Shown here: positions 12,666-25,524 of the stretch, one piece after another
How positions within the stretch are numbered: position 1 is the stretch's first letter
Layout: each line of letters starts with the position of its first letter
Origin: Loxodes magnus
Taxonomy: Eukaryota; Ciliophora; Karyorelictea; Loxodida; Loxodidae
Assembly (NCBI GenBank): GCA_946699065.1
Contig: CAMPDV010000146.1
Location: forward strand, 434,001 to 498,000
DNA: 64,000 bases
Reading direction: 5' to 3'
Program-made: the position numbers and the translations under genes
Notes under the pieces: generated by a model
What the model saw: the letters and a program-made list of their open reading frames with translations, nothing else
Database searches by the model: none
Told to the model about the DNA's origin: nothing

Positions 12666-13200
12666 TCAGTTGACATCCATTTATTATATAATAAAAAGAA
12701 AAACTAAAAAAACTTAAAATATGGCAATCATTTAGTAATCTATACTATATTCCAAAAGGATTTTTAAATATAAAAAGATGTATATTGGGAGTGAAATCTT
12801 GATGGACATTACATTTGCGAAATAAAGAAGTAGCAAGCAAATGTTTGGAAGAGAACTTGACTGAAGCAAGATAACATTTATTCTAAAGGTTTAACGCAAT
12901 ATTGCTAGATAAGTACTAGATGATTCAGATGAAAATTGGAAATGAATATTTAAAACAATTAATAAACTTTTTAACAGTGATAAGCCTAATGAAGGTGGAG
13001 GCACTATAATTCTTTTTTATTATACTATTATAAATATAAATAATAGTAAAATAATAATAATATAATATCCATTAATATAAAAGAATAAAATTTTCATTTT
13101 TATTGAGAAAATTTCATTTATACTTAGTTAAATTAATTGACAAAAAACGAGATTAAAGTTTCATCATAAATTAATTATTATTTATTGAATCTAAAATAAA
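12666..13200. other. spacer with a short protein-like stretch
   Basis: At 12779-13010 one plus-strand frame (starting MYIGSEILMDITFAK) reads reasonably, with conserved-looking residues up to PNEGGGT, and then dissolves into AT-rich sequence. It may be a small exon or a remnant. The rest is featureless. Confidence 0.3.
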
Positions 13201-13917
13201 ATGGCATCCAATTAATAGCAGGCCTTTCTTAATTAATACCTAAATAGCAATCAAATTTGATCTTTTTATCACCTTAATAAGAAAAAAGACAATAGCATCA
13301 GGAATCTTTTCAAAATAAGTCCATTAAAAATATCAAATTTACAATAAGAATTAAAACGTAAAGATTAAAGATTAAAAAACTAGAATAGATACTAGGAAAA
13401 ATAGTCGAAAAATTATCATTAATCTCCATCTATAGAGAAGGTAATAAATAGCTTAAAATCGTAAATGGTATATAAATATAATTAGTTTAAAAAAATAATT
13501 TAAATAAATCCCTTTAATTTTTTATTTTAACTTCTGAAGTTCCAATATAAAATAAAAGAAATGTAAGAAAAAAAAAGCATAATAGTAAGAAATTATAAAA
13601 AGAATAATTGATAACAGGGAAGTATATCTATGGATATAGAAATAAATGAATTATAATAAAGCATAAGAAGAATATAACGCTGTTATGTATGTAAAAAGCA
13701 GCATCATTATAAAAAATGCTGATAAAAAATCCAAATTATGAAAAAATTAAAAGAAGCATAATAAAATAACTATTTTAAATATGGCCTATTTAATCAGGCT
13801 TAATATATAGAAAAACATTTTTATAAATAATAAATTTAGCAATCTTAAAAATAATTTTAGATGAAATATTCTCAGCTGTAAAGATCAAACGAAAAAAAAA
13901 CGAAAGCAGAATAGTGA
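13201..13917 (+). CDS. repeated gene family, copy 1 (uncertain frame)
   Basis: This segment is related at the DNA level to 58597-59360. Conserved blocks include a TATGGA(T/C)ATAGAAA block, a following AAATGAATT, then a stretch whose plus-frame translation from ATG 13646 aligns between the copies: LIRLNIQ here and LIRLYIQ there, FRWNILSCK here and SRWNRLSCK there. In both copies TGA encodes the Trp of RWN. The upstream part from ATG 13201 is in another frame, so an intron or a break must lie near 13625-13645. An 18-nt GT..ATAG stretch exists at that place in both copies. No domain is recognised. It is either a small gene family or a degenerate mobile sequence. Confidence 0.35.
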
Positions 13918-15332
13918 AATCCTAAGCTTTCATTAAGCAAAACTGCTTAAAAGTGCTTAAAAATATAAAAATTTTTAATCTAGTTTGTCTTACTTTTTAT
14001 AGTTAAGATATAATATTTTACAAATAATAAAGATATTATAGTTCTATAAATGCTAAAATTTCATGTTCTTACTATTATAAAGAACTAGAAATATCTTAGT
14101 TACAGTATGGAGATAAACATTTTCTTTATAGATAATTATTTTTTATAAAGCAAATCAAAAGCAAGTATATTCATATCATTTAAAATGAATAAAAAATTAT
14201 TAATCAATATGTTGATATTTTAACTTTAATTAATATGTGTAATTTAGTATATTTAATATAAAGAATAAATAATAAAAAAATAAAATAAAAAACGAGTAAT
14301 AATTGATTGAAGTTACTTATTTCTATCTTAAATATTTTTATTATAGCCATTTAAAAAAATATCAAATAAACCCTATTTTAGTTAATTATTAAATGTTCAT
14401 AATTTAAGATTTTATGCTTATAAAAATAAAATCTTAATTCAAATGTTACATTCTAAGAGTTAATTTTAAAAATAAATTTTTAATTTTTTATCAAGCTAGA
14501 TACTAAAAATTATTTTATCTTTTATTTAAAAAAATAGAAAATTTCAGAACGACCATTTAAAATGAAGCGTAAATTTCTTCTCATTTAATTATCTAGCTAT
14601 GATGTTTATTAGTAATCTTTTTCTTCTTAATTTTGCTTGTATATTATGTTTAAAAGATTTTTACTAATATATAAACTGCTATTGACTCTTCTTTTTCGTT
14701 CTATAGTTTGAATCCCTAAATTTGACTTATTTCTTAAGTGATTTCTTTTAATATATCTCATTTAGATAAATTTTGCTCAAATTTAAGTTTTTTCTTTTAT
14801 TTATTTTTAAAGTTCTTGAAAATGATAACAATTATAATTACTTTGCTAAAACCTTTTTTTATTTCAAGTTTACTAAGTAAAAATATATAAGAGCAAATTA
14901 AGCATGTTTTACCTGATTTTAAAATCTGGCTTGATATAGGCAATATTTAGTTTAGTTATTTATATTTTATATAAAGGATGATTTATTATTTATCTTAATT
15001 TTAATAAGCTAAATTGTAAATAATCAGTCAACTATCTATTTATAGAAGCTTCAAGTAAATAAGCATTTCTCTTACTTATTTAGAATTAAATAATAAATAT
15101 TTAAAATCTTGAAGCTTGACAGTAAGGATATTAGTTAATATCTTAATAATTATAACAAATATTAAGATAATTTAATAAGCAAAGCTAAGCTGTATAGGAT
15201 ATTTATTCTATATAAAGTAACTTAAAGTATTGATTAAGCCTGTATATCTAATAAAAAGCACTGAAGTAAAATAATAAAGTATAATATATTTACTTTATAA
15301 TTCATTTTATTTATTCATTTTACTATTTTCAA
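13918..15332. other. AT-rich spacer
   Basis: No supported gene. At 14560-14960 both strands give readable frames, which shows how uninformative open frames are here. An imperfect inverted repeat built on AAGCTTCAAG / CTTGAAGCTT lies at about 15046-15120. Confidence 0.4.
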
Positions 15333-17393
15333 ATGCACCAATAAGATTAGTCTCTCATGTAGCTTAGCGTTAATTATTAAAACCTAGACACCATTTAAGA
15401 TTTTAATAGGGAATCACTTTAAATTTTTGATAGATTGAATCTAGAAGGTTTTAATAATATTTTTTAAGGCTAGTTGAAAGGAATCAAAGTTATGGTCAAA
15501 ATAGAAGATAGTTAACCTCTTTAGAAATAATAATTTGACATATACCGAAATCTTAAACATCCAAACCTTTTAAGTCCTTAAAAATATCTTGAATTTGACA
15601 ATTAATTCCTAACAGTATATCCTTATAACAAAGAAATTTCGTTAGATAATTTTATAAACAGAGAGAATTGAGAAAATAAGAATGAAGAAAATAAGGAAAT
15701 AAAGATATTATAAGATATAATAGAAGGGTTATAATACTTACACTCAAATTAAATTATTCTTAAGAATTTAGAGGCATCAAACATTTTAATAGATTAGTGT
15801 TTATAAGCTAAAATTTGTTTCTTTTAGTATATCTCTATTTCTTTATCTTCTGAAACTACTATATCAGAGGCAGAATCTTATAAAGCTCCAGAATTATTTA
15901 AATAGGATATTTAGATAACTGAAAAAGTAGATGTTTATAGTTTTGGAAAAATAGCTTATTTATTACTGACTAAAAATAACAAAAAATAGTTACCAAATGA
16001 ATATTAATTTCTACTTAATTGTATGAATGAAGATCCTTTAAAAAGACCAAATATTATAGAGGTTTCGGAAGAACTAAAATAAATGCATTTAGGAAAAAAT
16101 AGAAAAAACTAATAATAAAATTATAATTAAACAGAGCTACTAAATTGAAGATAGCTATACTCAATAAATGTAATGTATGATAACATTAAATTTTCATCTT
16201 TTTTATTTCTTTTACTAACTATTATTTTTCAGCTAGATCAAGAAGTTCATTTTTTAAAAGAAAATAGTTCATAAAGAATATGAAGTTTGATATAAGAAAA
16301 TAATCTACTAGAAGAATAATAAAAAACTAACTTAGTAATTTTTGAATTAAACTGAGATAACTAATGAATTTAGACAATTTAAAACTCATTTGAAATAAAC
16401 ATTATTAATTATTAAAACTTAAAATTATACAAAAACGAAAGTGAAATACCATTATGACTAAAAGATTTCAGAAATGTAACTTAAAAAATAAATATTATAA
16501 AGTAAAACTAAACTAGAATAAGATAAAAGTAAGAATCTCCTAATAGAACTTAGTTAGAAATACATTAATAGTTAGAGATAGATCATTTATTTAGTTAAAA
16601 AACATAATGAATAGTATTAATGTAAATTTTTACTAAGTTTCATTTAATATGATAAAATTATACTGATATATCAATAAAATTTCCAAATTTTGATGAACTA
16701 GAAAGATTATAACTTATAGAAAACTTATTAGCTTTCTTTTCTGATTAAGATTCTTATCATGTCATTCTTTTCGAATAAGTGTAAGAAATTACTTTTCTAT
16801 CAAACTAATGACTTCGGTGGAAAAATAGGAATTATATACTTAAAGAGAATTATTGTTAGGAGATTTGACTTCCTATAGGTGGTCCTTTATTTTATGTGGA
16901 AAGAAATTATAAGCATTTTGATATTCAAGATTAATTGGTTTTGTACTGATATGAATAGAATAAAGAAGTATGGTAATTCGTATTCGGTTCCTACTTATAA
17001 AAAAGCAAATAGAGTGAGATTAAAGATACAAATAGCATATAAATAAACAATTAAGTCCTTTTTAATCTTTTATCAAGTTTCAAAAATTAAATTAAATTAA
17101 TTTAAATCATAAAGCAACTTAAATCCTCCTTACTTTTGAGAGTCACACCAGTTTTATTTTAGATTATGTAATTATGATATAACTAGAAGGTAGCGAGATA
17201 TAATTTTCATAATAATAGTATATAAAGACAAAAAGTCCTATTTTAACATTTTACTAAGATTAAAAACTATTCAATAAGAGAAACCTTTAATCTTATTTAA
17301 AATAATAATAGCAGGAAGAGCCTTTCTTCTGATAAATAGAACTAAATAATTAATTAAATTCAGAACTTTAATAATAATAAGCTTTTATATTGA
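15333..17393 (+). CDS. membrane-anchored pseudokinase, copy D
   Basis: Continuous frame from ATG 15333. Residues 30-265 align with the kinase domains of this family, but the catalytic features are gone. There is no glycine loop. The active-site loop reads IILKNLEASN, so the HRD Asp is Asn at residue 145 and the following Lys is Glu. There is no DFG. APE (KAPELF) and the subdomain IX motif VDVYSFGK remain. A hydrophobic segment at about 287-301 (FLFLLLTIIF) precedes the C-terminal domain, which ends with QEIWLPIGGPLFYVE. Unlike its relatives it has no TGA just after that domain. The next in-frame TGA is at 17391-17393, giving an AT-rich tail of doubtful reality. It is a pseudokinase, or a gene beginning to decay. 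Confidence 0.7.
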
Positions 17394-19592
17394 TAAAGTT
17401 AATTTAAAATAGCTAGATAATTTAACACTAGTATAATGGTGATTATATGAATTATCTTTTGAGATAAACTTTAGTTAACTGCTTTATTTTATTTTTTATT
17501 TTATTTTTAAGTTTTAATTTAGATAGTTTATAATTAAGTTTTGCTTGAGTTTCTATTAAATTAGATTACCTTTAATTTAGTTAGATCATAATCTCTCTAC
17601 TTACTTCTAGTATACTCTACGAGTTATAAAATTATAGCTAATTTTATCATTTTAGAAGAACTACAAAATTTATAATTTGTTTTAACATACAAATATCATA
17701 CTAACCTTAATTTTTTTAAGTAAATTAATAAGTTAATATAATTTTTTAGCTTTAATATAACTTTGAATTTTAAAAAATCTACAGATCATAGAAAATATAA
17801 AATTAGTTGTAAACTTAAATCTAAAAAATCTAAACATCTATCTCTTTTCAATAATTTTCTTTCATTTATTTCATAAAAAGAAAAGTTTTATTACTAAAGC
17901 ATGACATTATTTAAAGGTTTGTCTTGGTTTTATTTCAAATATTTAATTTAATTTTAGCTTAGCTTGTTTTTAATATTAGCATAATATCAATATGCTTTTA
18001 GGAAAGACTTTAATTACTCTATTGTTAATTTATATATATAACTCTTGATATTTATTAAACCTGATTACTAATTTTATTATAATTCATTATCTTTTTGATA
18101 AAGATCAGTTATCTTTTAAAATAGCTTTAAACTTACATTCTCATTTATTAGTTTGCTAGATTACATTTCCAAAATTTTTAATTAGCTTTAAATTTTTTAA
18201 ATTTATCAAAATAGATAATCATGGTTGGTTTATAAAAATCAACTATAAAATATCTAAAACAATGCTATATTAACTTTATCTTTTTTTAAAGTACTTTATT
18301 TAAAATATTATCTATTTTTTATTTTTAGAATGTTGATTATTTTATTAAAATTAGAGGTTCAATTTTAAAAATGTATTTATTACTTTTAGGAATAAATTAT
18401 AATACTTTTTTATTTTATTATTTATTTTATTTAAATACTTATTCATAGATTTTGGTTTCGCTTGTATTTTTTTTTAATATAAAAGATTAGATCAAAGATG
18501 CCATTAAATCAAGCTAATTCAAAATATTACTAAATTCTCTCAAAATTCTAATTTAATAGCTTATATTGGTTTATTTTAATGGAAATTTTTTTATGAAAAT
18601 TGAAAATAATTTTCAGTTAAATTATTGAATCGGCGACTTAATGAAGTTTAGTACTTGGAAATAATACTCTATTTGTTTTATCTTAAGCTTAAATTTCTTT
18701 ACACTAATTATATTATTTATACTATTAATTAGTTTAATTTTTAGTTTTTAAATTAAAAAGTTACTAGAATAAGAGTTCTGTACTTAGAATTATGGAGACT
18801 CTGTTATTATTCAATCTATCTCTTATTTAATTATTCTACTTTAATCATATTAGATTTATATATTCTATAATAATTCATTTCATTTATTTCTAATGAAATT
18901 ATGCTAAGTTTATATAAAGCAATTACTTAATGCTAATATAACACTTTCTTAATAGCGAATTCATAGCTATAAACTACAATTAAACTAAGCTAAATTATTC
19001 CTATAATAGCGATTTCATTATATATTGTCAAGAATCAATTGTAGTATTACTATAAATTAAGCTTAACAGTATTATTTTACTAACTAATAAAGTAGGATTT
19101 ATCTTATGTTGATTTACTAAATACAATGTGCAATAATTGAAGACTTGTATTTTATGGTTTATTTAATAGAAGATATTTTTAGTTATCTACAGAAATCTAA
19201 GTTACTACTTTCATACTCAGTTGATATAATATTTAAAAACTAACTTTCTTGTTAGGCTTTAATTCAAATTTTAAAGAGTTCTCTACAATTCTACCTCTTT
19301 ACTAGCCTTTAAGTTTTTAGCTAATTTCCTGGATCACGCATTTTTATAGTTTAATAGAATGTTTTTACTGATATTAACTAAAAGCTTTAGTAGTTATTTT
19401 AAAGCATTTGAAATAAGTAATAGTCTATTATTTCGATCTTTCTAGCAATGAAGAGCTCAATATAATAATTAGATTTTATTTCTAATATCCCATTTTATAC
19501 ATTTCATTAGTGCTTTACCTATTTTATCTTTATAACTAAACTCATATTTAAAATTTGATTTCTGTTCATTTTGTTGTTTTGACTTAAATAGA
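17394..19592. other. AT-rich spacer, no gene seen
   Basis: More than 2 kb of very AT-rich sequence. No frame, repeat or RNA that I can support. Confidence 0.5.
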
Positions 19593-21311
19593 ATGTTAGA
19601 AGCTATTATGAAAAGCATGGAAAATTTAAGGGAATATGTTCAGCTAGGAGTTTTAAAAGAATTTTCTTTAAATGACTTTGTAATATCTTAAGAAAACTTG
19701 ATTTACCAAAGCAATCAGACTTAAGTTTATAAATCCAAGATTTATGGAGCTGATGTAGCTATTAAAATAGTAGAGGGATAAGAGATTTTAAGATAGATAG
19801 AAGGAATGAAGTTTCATGCTATTTTCAACCATCAAAATGTTCTTATTCTTTAAGGATTTTGCCTTTCAGATAATAAGCTTTATATTGTTTTCCCTTATCA
19901 AAGTAAAGGCTCTCTGCAAGATTACATTCATCAAATCAACAGACTTACTAACGTATCATTAAAAGAAAAGCTGAAGCTCTAAATTTTGATTGATATAATT
20001 TAAGGAATTAAGTTCATTCATTCCAAGCAAATAGTCCATCAAAATCTAAACCCTTCAAATATTCTTTTAAATGATAGCTAAACTGCTAAAATTAGCGACT
20101 TTTCGTTTTCATTCAAGTTTGAATAAAAATAGGATTAAAGAATAATAAACTAAGAATATTCTGCTCCTGAATCATCCTAATGAGACCAAAATCTTAGCTA
20201 AAAGATTGATATATATAGTTTTGGTAAAATAGCTCTATTTTTACTTAGCGAAAACTAGGAAACAAATATATTAAATATTCCCTTTTAGTATAGCTTTTTA
20301 AGTGAATGCTTAAATGAAAATCCACTATAAAGACCCTCAGCATGAAGCCTTTTTAAAAAACTAAAGAAGTTTTATAAGCAAAACTACGGAAATTATGATG
20401 AAATAGTAAAGGAAAAGAAAACTAAAATACCTGATAGCACTTTCATTAGATTCTCATATGATCAGTTTGTCTCTTTCGGTGTTTTATACATAATACTAAT
20501 TTCTGCCTCACTTAAGTATTAAAAGTCTAGCATTAGTACAGAAAATGATTATAATAAAATGTAGATTTAGATAGATAATAATAAACTTTTAGAAAATGAA
20601 ATAGAAAACAATTTAGCATTTTTCTACTTTAATTGAGATAACTCATTCTTGTAGACATTTTAAAGCTCTATTGAAGTTAAAATTTAAATCTATTGGAAAA
20701 GAGAATTGTACAAAAACTATGAAAATGTACCAGAATGATTAGTAGTTTTTGAAAAATAAAAGGAAATATATTTAGAAGCATAAAAAAATGAAGATTTGAT
20801 AAAAGCAGAAAGATAAAAAGTGGATGATATAAGAAAAGAGATTACGGATTATTATAGAAATGATATAAAATGTTAATTTAAATATAACTAAGATAAATGT
20901 AAGTAGAACGATAAATTTTAAAAGTAATATTAACTATGGAACGCTTTAACTAATTTTACTTAGCAATTTCCTTATGTTCCTCAATTTGGATATTTTTAAT
21001 GATTTGATGATTTTAAAAGCTAACTAAAAAAAAGGGATCAATATGTGAGTTTTTAAGCCTATGAAATTTAGGATTTTACCATTGCATAGTATAAATGGCT
21101 TAAATATAGAGATGATAATAAATTTTTATATGTCAATAGATGCCATAAAATTTATTCCCCACTAGGTGGACCTATTTTTTATATTGAAGTAAATAGCAGA
21201 TATTTTAGCTTTAACTTCATATATTACCTGACTTTAGAATGGATAGAGCATAATAAAGAAATATTACTCTTTTATTTCGATTACAAAAGTAGTTTGTACC
21301 AAGGCTATTGA
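19593..21311 (+). CDS. membrane-anchored pseudokinase, copy C
   Basis: 572 residues if it ends at TGA 21309-21311, the place that matches the stops of copies A and B; the next TGA is at 21429. The kinase-like domain (about 25-270) keeps the ATP-site Lys58 in VAIKIVEG. The active-site loop is IVHQNLNPSN, so HRD becomes H149-Q-N151, and DFG becomes DFS (169-171). APE and DIYSFGK are present. A hydrophobic segment at about 290-307 (FGVLYIILISASL) is followed by a C-terminal domain with several aromatic residues and the signature YSPLGGPIFYIE. With Asn in place of the catalytic Asp it should be a pseudokinase. A role as receptor or scaffold is inferred only from the architecture. Confidence 0.8.
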
Positions 21312-23146
21312 TTCGACAATTACATTTAGTAAGATATAAAGTAAAGTTAGTTATTCTTATTTTAATCTATACATTTATAAGTTAGCTTCAAATGTAGTAT
21401 TTTAATTAATGCTTTATTATTATAAATATGATCCAATATTTCAATATTATAAAAGTTAACTAATAAATGAGTAAAAGTCATTAAAGGCTCTTTCTCATTT
21501 TAAAGAAAGCAGTTACTTTAGATGAAATATGAAATAATATTTATAGCTAGTTTGCTCACCTCAATGTTAATATACTAGAATTAAAGCTAAATAAGAAAAA
21601 ATACCAAAAGCAGCAATATTTATGCCGTAAAAAAGATTAATATTTGTTAATTAAAAAACAAATAAGAGAAAGATAATTTCTAATAAATGCTAATTATGAT
21701 CTCTAAACATATAGCCATTAAAAGATTATTAATTATCTATTTACCAAATTATTATAAAACTGATATAGATAATCTACTCTAAATGGATATTATCTTAATT
21801 AATTAAAAATGAAGGAAATAATTTAAATATAAAATATTTATTAAAATCTATTGAAAGTCAAAATTATATTAATTAATAGTGCTCAAATCTATTTAATATT
21901 TTCTATTTATAAGGTAAAAATAAAATTGCTATCTTTCAAAATTTAATTTCTTTATTTTATTTAAATTAATCAAACAAAATACTTTAGTCTTTACTTTTAG
22001 TGTTTTTATGTTATAAACTATTTATATTTATCCTTCTTTTTATCTATTTTTTCATTTAGATTGATAAATAATCGCTTAAATCTAGCTTTTCGCTATACAA
22101 GCTTTATCTAAATATTTTTTCTCCGAATAAAGAGTATAAAGTACTAGAGATATAAGAGTAAACTAATTTATCATTAGTACTTAAAATTTATAATTAAGTA
22201 CTGAGAGAACCATCTTAAAGATATATTTAGACAGCTAATAATATAAGTAAAGGTAGTAATAGGAATTAATAAAGAGATATAAATAGATAATAGTGAAAGA
22301 AGCTATAAAAAATTGCATTATATTAGCATTTCTACTTCAGAGAATAAATATATAATATATTTTCTTAAGACTTTTCTAACGCAAAGAAAAGACTTAACGA
22401 AATTTTGATTATTTAAGAAGAGTCTTATGTAGTGGAAATTATTATCCAAAAAGGAGGATTAAGCTATAATTAATTAAAGTGTATCAATGAAAAGTTTGCT
22501 AAGAAACATTAAAGATTGATAATATATTGGTTAAGCTCTCAATTCTCAAAGATAACTAAAATTTAAGACTGATAAAAGAGAATGCATTATATTAATTTTT
22601 TAAGATTCAATTAAACAAAATGAAAAGAAAGCTAAGATGATATGAAATAATTATAATTATAATTAATATAAATTATTTAAATTAGAAAGTATCTAGGTAT
22701 TGCTATATTCATTTAGTAAACTTGATACTACTATAATATATTAATTATTAAGAGATATCCAGGAACTAAATTAGATAAGAGATCAAACTATAGAGTGTAG
22801 AGAAAAATGCTAATTTAAAACATATAGACTTTTAATAGAGAAAAAATGCAAAGGGAACTTAATTAAACTTAAATTGAAGATAGAATCAAATAATTTCTAA
22901 CAAAAGAAAGGCAAAAATTAATAAGCATTGATCTTATCTATATTACTCTAAAGTTATTAGTGATATTAATTTAAACTTTGAATGCATAATACTCTAATCT
23001 ATCTTTAGTATTATTATAGAAAATCTAGATTTTTTAATTTAAAAAACTGTCAGTAAAGTTTGACCGTTAATAAGAGTATCTCTAACGGATTTAGGAATTC
23101 TAGAATCTTTAAATTAGAATTTATTTAGGATTTAATAAACCTTAAA
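21312..23146. other. AT-rich spacer, no gene seen
   Basis: No supported gene. One AGGAGGAT word lies at 22452-22459. Confidence 0.45.
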
Positions 23147-24930
23147 ATGGAAAGCTAATATTGTATAGGGTAGTTTGTGAAAGTTAACAATAACTAAGAC
23201 AGACCTATTATAGGTGAAATTATAGAAGTAATAAAGGATTCACTTCGCTTAAATATCTTTCTACATCCAGAAGATACTCATAGTAAGTTTTAGTTAACCT
23301 TTAACTATTTAAAATACAGCAGGTAGACATCCATATAATGCTAAATCTGAGTTATACTAAGCAATACCTATCTAATAAACTACAGTTCAGGCTTCTCAAG
23401 TAATTTCCAAATGTGAAATCGTTGACCTTACTACTTATCATAGTTATTTGTTCTAGTAGTAAGAGAAGAATTTGGATAACGTTTATGTATAAAGATAAAC
23501 CTATGACTTAAATAATAAAAAATTCAGTCCTAGCATTCCTCTTATCTGTTTTTGCAAGTAACCTTTAAATCCTGATGTTAAAATTATAAACTGCTCTTCA
23601 TGCAACACTATGTACCATAATGACTGTCTGCAACTAACAAAAAAGGAAAGATGTCAGTGCGGAAATCTATTTGGGGAGTATAGCAACAAGAAAAGAAAAT
23701 TAGATAGTTCAGGTAAATATATTCCTTCAACCATTTAAAAGAAGTAATCAAACAGTAGTAAAAAAGAGATTAGCAAATATTCTAAATATTCAATTAAAGA
23801 AGATGCTGTAAAAAGACTTGAAGATATTGATAATAAACTTACCTTTTAAAGAGAAATGCTAAATCAAACCTCCTCAAAGGAAGGAATAAAGAGACAGTAA
23901 ATAATTGATAATTTCTAGATGTCAATGGAACTTGCAATTGAAGAGGTATATGAATAAGGAAAAAATTAGTAAATATAGGTTAAGAATAGTGCTAAAGATC
24001 TAGCTATAGAAATAGAGAGCAATGTGTTTATATAGTTTAATGAAAAAACTGATCAATTGTATATGAAGAAGTGCAGAACTTTACATTCTAACTTAAGTGA
24101 TCCTTAGAATTAAGAGCTAAGATTATAAGTTATTATGGGATAACTAACTCCTTCTGAACTTGTAAACCTCTCAGTTCAAGACTTAGCCCCTTCAAGTTTA
24201 AAGAAACTAAGAATAGAAAGAGAAGCTCAGTATTTGAAAAATCATATGGTTTAAGAAAATGCAGTGATAATGCTAAAAACTCATAAAGGAGAACATGTGG
24301 TAGAGATAGATCACTTTTAATTTATGAGAGTTAAATAAGAAAGTAATATTTAAATTATTTACAGGTATAAGATCTACTTTAGACTACGAAGCTGCCAAGA
24401 AAGGAGAATCAGAAGGGTAAAATGAATTAGGAGCTGAAAATGAAAAAAGCAATCAAATAAGTGTTTCAGCAGGAGAAAATAATGACAAGACTCTTTAATA
24501 GAACTAAAATTAGTCAAATTAAAAATCTGAAGAGAGTGAATAATCCAAAATTCCTGAAACTAAAGAATAAATAAAGAAAATAATTGTTTAGTAATAAGAC
24601 TTAAACTTCCAAGAAAGCAACAATATAGCACAAGCTTAAAATAAAGCAATAATTTCAGCTCCCTCTAGAAGAGACAAAATAATGAACTAGATTAATATCG
24701 AAAACAGTGTTCTTAAAGCTCCAATTAATAATTCAAAAGATATTCAAACGCTGTATTAAGAATGTAAGCAAGTTACTTAAATATCCTTAAGTGAAAAAAT
24801 TCGAATGAGAGTTAAGTAAAATCTAGAATACCAATAGCAAAAATAAAATGAATAGTTGCTTCAATAATAACTAGAACATCTTAGGTAGGCCATGTCTAAG
24901 TTTAAAGAGATATAGAAAGTTTAATAATGA
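23147..24930 (+). CDS. BAH-PHD-TFIIS central domain protein
   Basis: 574 residues after removal of introns at 23283-23319 and 24343-24364. Residues about 5-110 match a BAH domain: FVKV near the start, LRLNIFLHPEDTH, then GRHPYNAKSELYQA, the usual 'GR..Y..KNELF' block. Residues about 120-160 hold a PHD-like zinc finger (CFCKQP..CSSCNTMYHNDC..CQCG). Residues about 233-350 match the TFIIS central domain (YMKKCRTLHSNLSDPQNQEL, then LTPSELVNLSVQDLAPSSLK). The C-terminal part is E/Q/N-rich with coiled-coil character. Such modules bind histone tails and RNA polymerase II, so it is probably a nuclear chromatin or elongation factor. The TFIIS zinc ribbon is absent, as in Bye1/PHF3-like proteins. It ends at TGA 24928-24930. 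Confidence 0.88.
23283..23319 (+). other. 37-nt intron in the BAH-PHD gene
   Basis: It begins GTAAGTTTTAG and ends AATACAG. It interrupts the BAH domain in phase 1, and its removal restores the block HPEDTH..GRHPYNAKSELY. Confidence 0.8.
24343..24364 (+). other. 22-nt intron in the BAH-PHD gene
   Basis: It starts GTAATATT and ends TTTACAG. Its removal joins the TFIIS-like region to the hydrophilic C-terminal exon, whose frame then runs to the TGA at 24928. Confidence 0.75.
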
Positions 24931-25524
24931 ACTTTTATTTAATTGTATTACTTATAACTTTGAATAAGCCACATTATATAAAAGTCTTAATTATCTATCT
25001 TTTAATAAGATATACAAATAAATAAAATATTTAACCTTACAGATTTGACAATAATAAGCAGTATTAATTAAATTCAACTAAAAAACTGACTAGAGATCGA
25101 TTTAAAAGCTTTAGATATTTTAGATATGACTTATAACTATTACCTTTTTTTATTTAAGCTAAAACTACGTTAGTAATATTTTATTTAATATCAATAGTCT
25201 TATCTATTAGATAAACTTAAATAAAAAGCTACGAAAGTATGTAAATTTACGATAAAGGATCTAGGAGATATTCAAAAATACAATTTTATATCTTTAAATT
25301 TATATTAATTACATCAAGCCAAGTATTTGTAGGTATCTAAAAAGTTAAGTATAACAATTTTATTATTTGTTAGCTAAAATTTATAAATGGAATGATATAC
25401 TTAGAGAGAATTTTTATAGTATGAAATAATAGGAAAAAAAGGTGAAATGATCTCATTTCTAGTTTTTTGATTAAGCTTATTATAGTTAGATACTTATATT
25501 ATTAAAGTCTTTATGTTATAAAAT
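24931..25524. other. convergent spacer
   Basis: AT-rich 3' region shared by the BAH-PHD gene and the minus-strand gene that stops at 25525. Nothing else seen. Confidence 0.5.

Noticed and set aside
14560-14960. Minus-strand frame with SGKTCLI-like P-loop wording
   Set aside because: Several frames read equally well in this AT-rich stretch and no further ATPase motif follows.
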